Below, in pieces: positions 4,471-5,074 of a DNA stretch of 5,074 nt (its first letter is position 1; each line of letters starts with the position of its first letter). Position numbers and translations under genes: made by a program. This DNA comes from Gammaproteobacteria bacterium. GTDB taxonomy: Bacteria; Pseudomonadota; Gammaproteobacteria; GCA-001735895. The stretch spans positions 1 to 5,074 of the forward strand of contig QIJI01000267.1 in the NCBI GenBank assembly GCA_003231795.1, read 5' to 3'. The notes under the pieces were generated by a model that was not told where the DNA came from, searched no databases, and saw only the letters and a list, made by a program, of their open reading frames with translations.

Positions 4471-5074
4471 ATGACTAACAAAACAGTCGGTCAATCCACC
4501 CTCAGTATCTGGGGTGGCGAACAGGAACACGAACTCTACGAACGCTCGACCCAGGTTCCGGTTGTTCACAGCGTTTCATACACCTATAAAGACATCGATA
4601 CCTGGCAAGATGTCGCGCTCGGCAAAACGCCCGGTCACATCTACTCACGTAATACCAATCCCACGGTTCGCGCTTTCGAAGACAAGGTAAAAGAACTGGA
4701 GTCGGCCGAAGCGGCCACCAGTTTCGCCTCCGGCATGGCGGCGATCAGCAATGTACTGGCAACCTTTTTAAAACCGGGTGATCGCATCGTTTCGATCAAA
4801 GACAGTTACGGCGGTACCAACAAAATATTCAATGATTTCCTGCCGCCGCTGAACATCGATGTCTGCCTTTGTGAAACTATCGATTATGACCAGATCGAGG
4901 GTGAAATTGCTAAGGGCTGTCAAGTTTTGTACCTGGAGACTCCCACCAATCCGACGATCAAGATTATCGATATAAAACGTCTTGCGGCAGCAGCCAAAAA
5001 GGTCGGCGCGCTGGTAGTGGTCGACAATACCTTCGCCACCCCAATCAACCAGAACCCCTTGCAGCTAGGTGCGG
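4471..5074 (+). CDS. Cystathionine gamma-synthase family PLP enzyme, N-terminal part
   Basis: The first 201 residues of a PLP-dependent Cys/Met metabolism enzyme (fold type I; whole proteins are about 400 residues), cut off by the window end. ATG 4471 follows AGGAG (4460-4464) by six bases, a strong ribosome-binding site. Family marks are present: HIYSRNTNPT (56-65) with the Tyr and Arg that contact the PLP phosphate of the neighbouring subunit, SGMAAI (87-92), the Tyr of DSYGGT (111-116) that stacks on the cofactor ring, LETPTNP (155-161), and VVVDNTFATP (182-191) with the Asp that holds the pyridine nitrogen. The Schiff-base lysine lies beyond the window. Such enzymes carry out gamma-replacement on O-succinyl- or O-acetylhomoserine, or gamma-elimination of cystathionine. 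The GGEQ-type N-terminus and VALGKTPGHIYSR fit a proteobacterial subgroup annotated only as cystathionine gamma-synthase family, so I give no gene symbol. Expression is probably controlled by the structured leader upstream. Confidence 0.93.
   Translation, partial: MTNKTVGQSTLSIWGGEQEHELYERSTQVPVVHSVSYTYKDIDTWQDVALGKTPGHIYSRNTNPTVRAFEDKVKELESAEAATSFASGMAAISNVLATFLKPGDRIVSIKDSYGGTNKIFNDFLPPLNIDVCLCETIDYDQIEGEIAKGCQVLYLETPTNPTIKIIDIKRLAAAAKKVGALVVVDNTFATPINQNPLQLGA

Overview
The window looks like ordinary chromosomal DNA of a gammaproteobacterium, with a moderate base composition of roughly half G+C. The pointers are an HspQ-type protein, a CvpA-family membrane protein that ends in a DUF4124-like motif, an EamA permease, and a cystathionine gamma-synthase family enzyme of the type common in Proteobacteria. 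There are no transposases, integrases, phage genes, CRISPR arrays or RNA genes of a class I can recognise. I cannot name the genus.

Layout: positions 1-289 are a leader or gene boundary with only weak mini-ORFs. A CvpA/DUF4124 protein (290-1390, +) and an EamA-type drug/metabolite permease (1460-2338, +) follow in the same direction, both probably starting at TTG. A small two-helix membrane protein (2477-2695, +) has its own promoter-like upstream region and meets head-on a four-helix membrane protein of unknown function (2706-3116, -); their stops are 10 bases apart. That second gene diverges from a gene for a secreted, four-cysteine protein of unknown function (3205-3831, +). The 88-base space between them holds two overlapping inverted repeats that look like an operator. 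The secreted-protein gene converges on hspQ (3873-4205, -).

The most interesting stretch is between hspQ and the last gene. A sigma-70-like promoter (4333-4360) would start a roughly 104-base untranslated leader that runs to the start of a PLP-dependent sulfur amino-acid enzyme (4471 to the window end, cut off before the catalytic lysine). The leader contains a nested stem-loop domain, a terminator-like hairpin with a U-run, a second copy of the terminator's 3' arm lying directly on the ribosome-binding site, and a possible anti-Shine-Dalgarno segment. These parts can form mutually exclusive structures, as expected of a riboswitch or attenuator. I do not recognise the consensus of any SAM riboswitch class in it. 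This is the best candidate here for something undescribed.

The genes do not form an obvious pathway. The window is a set of short, mostly independent transcription units covering membrane functions, proteostasis (HspQ) and methionine/cysteine metabolism.
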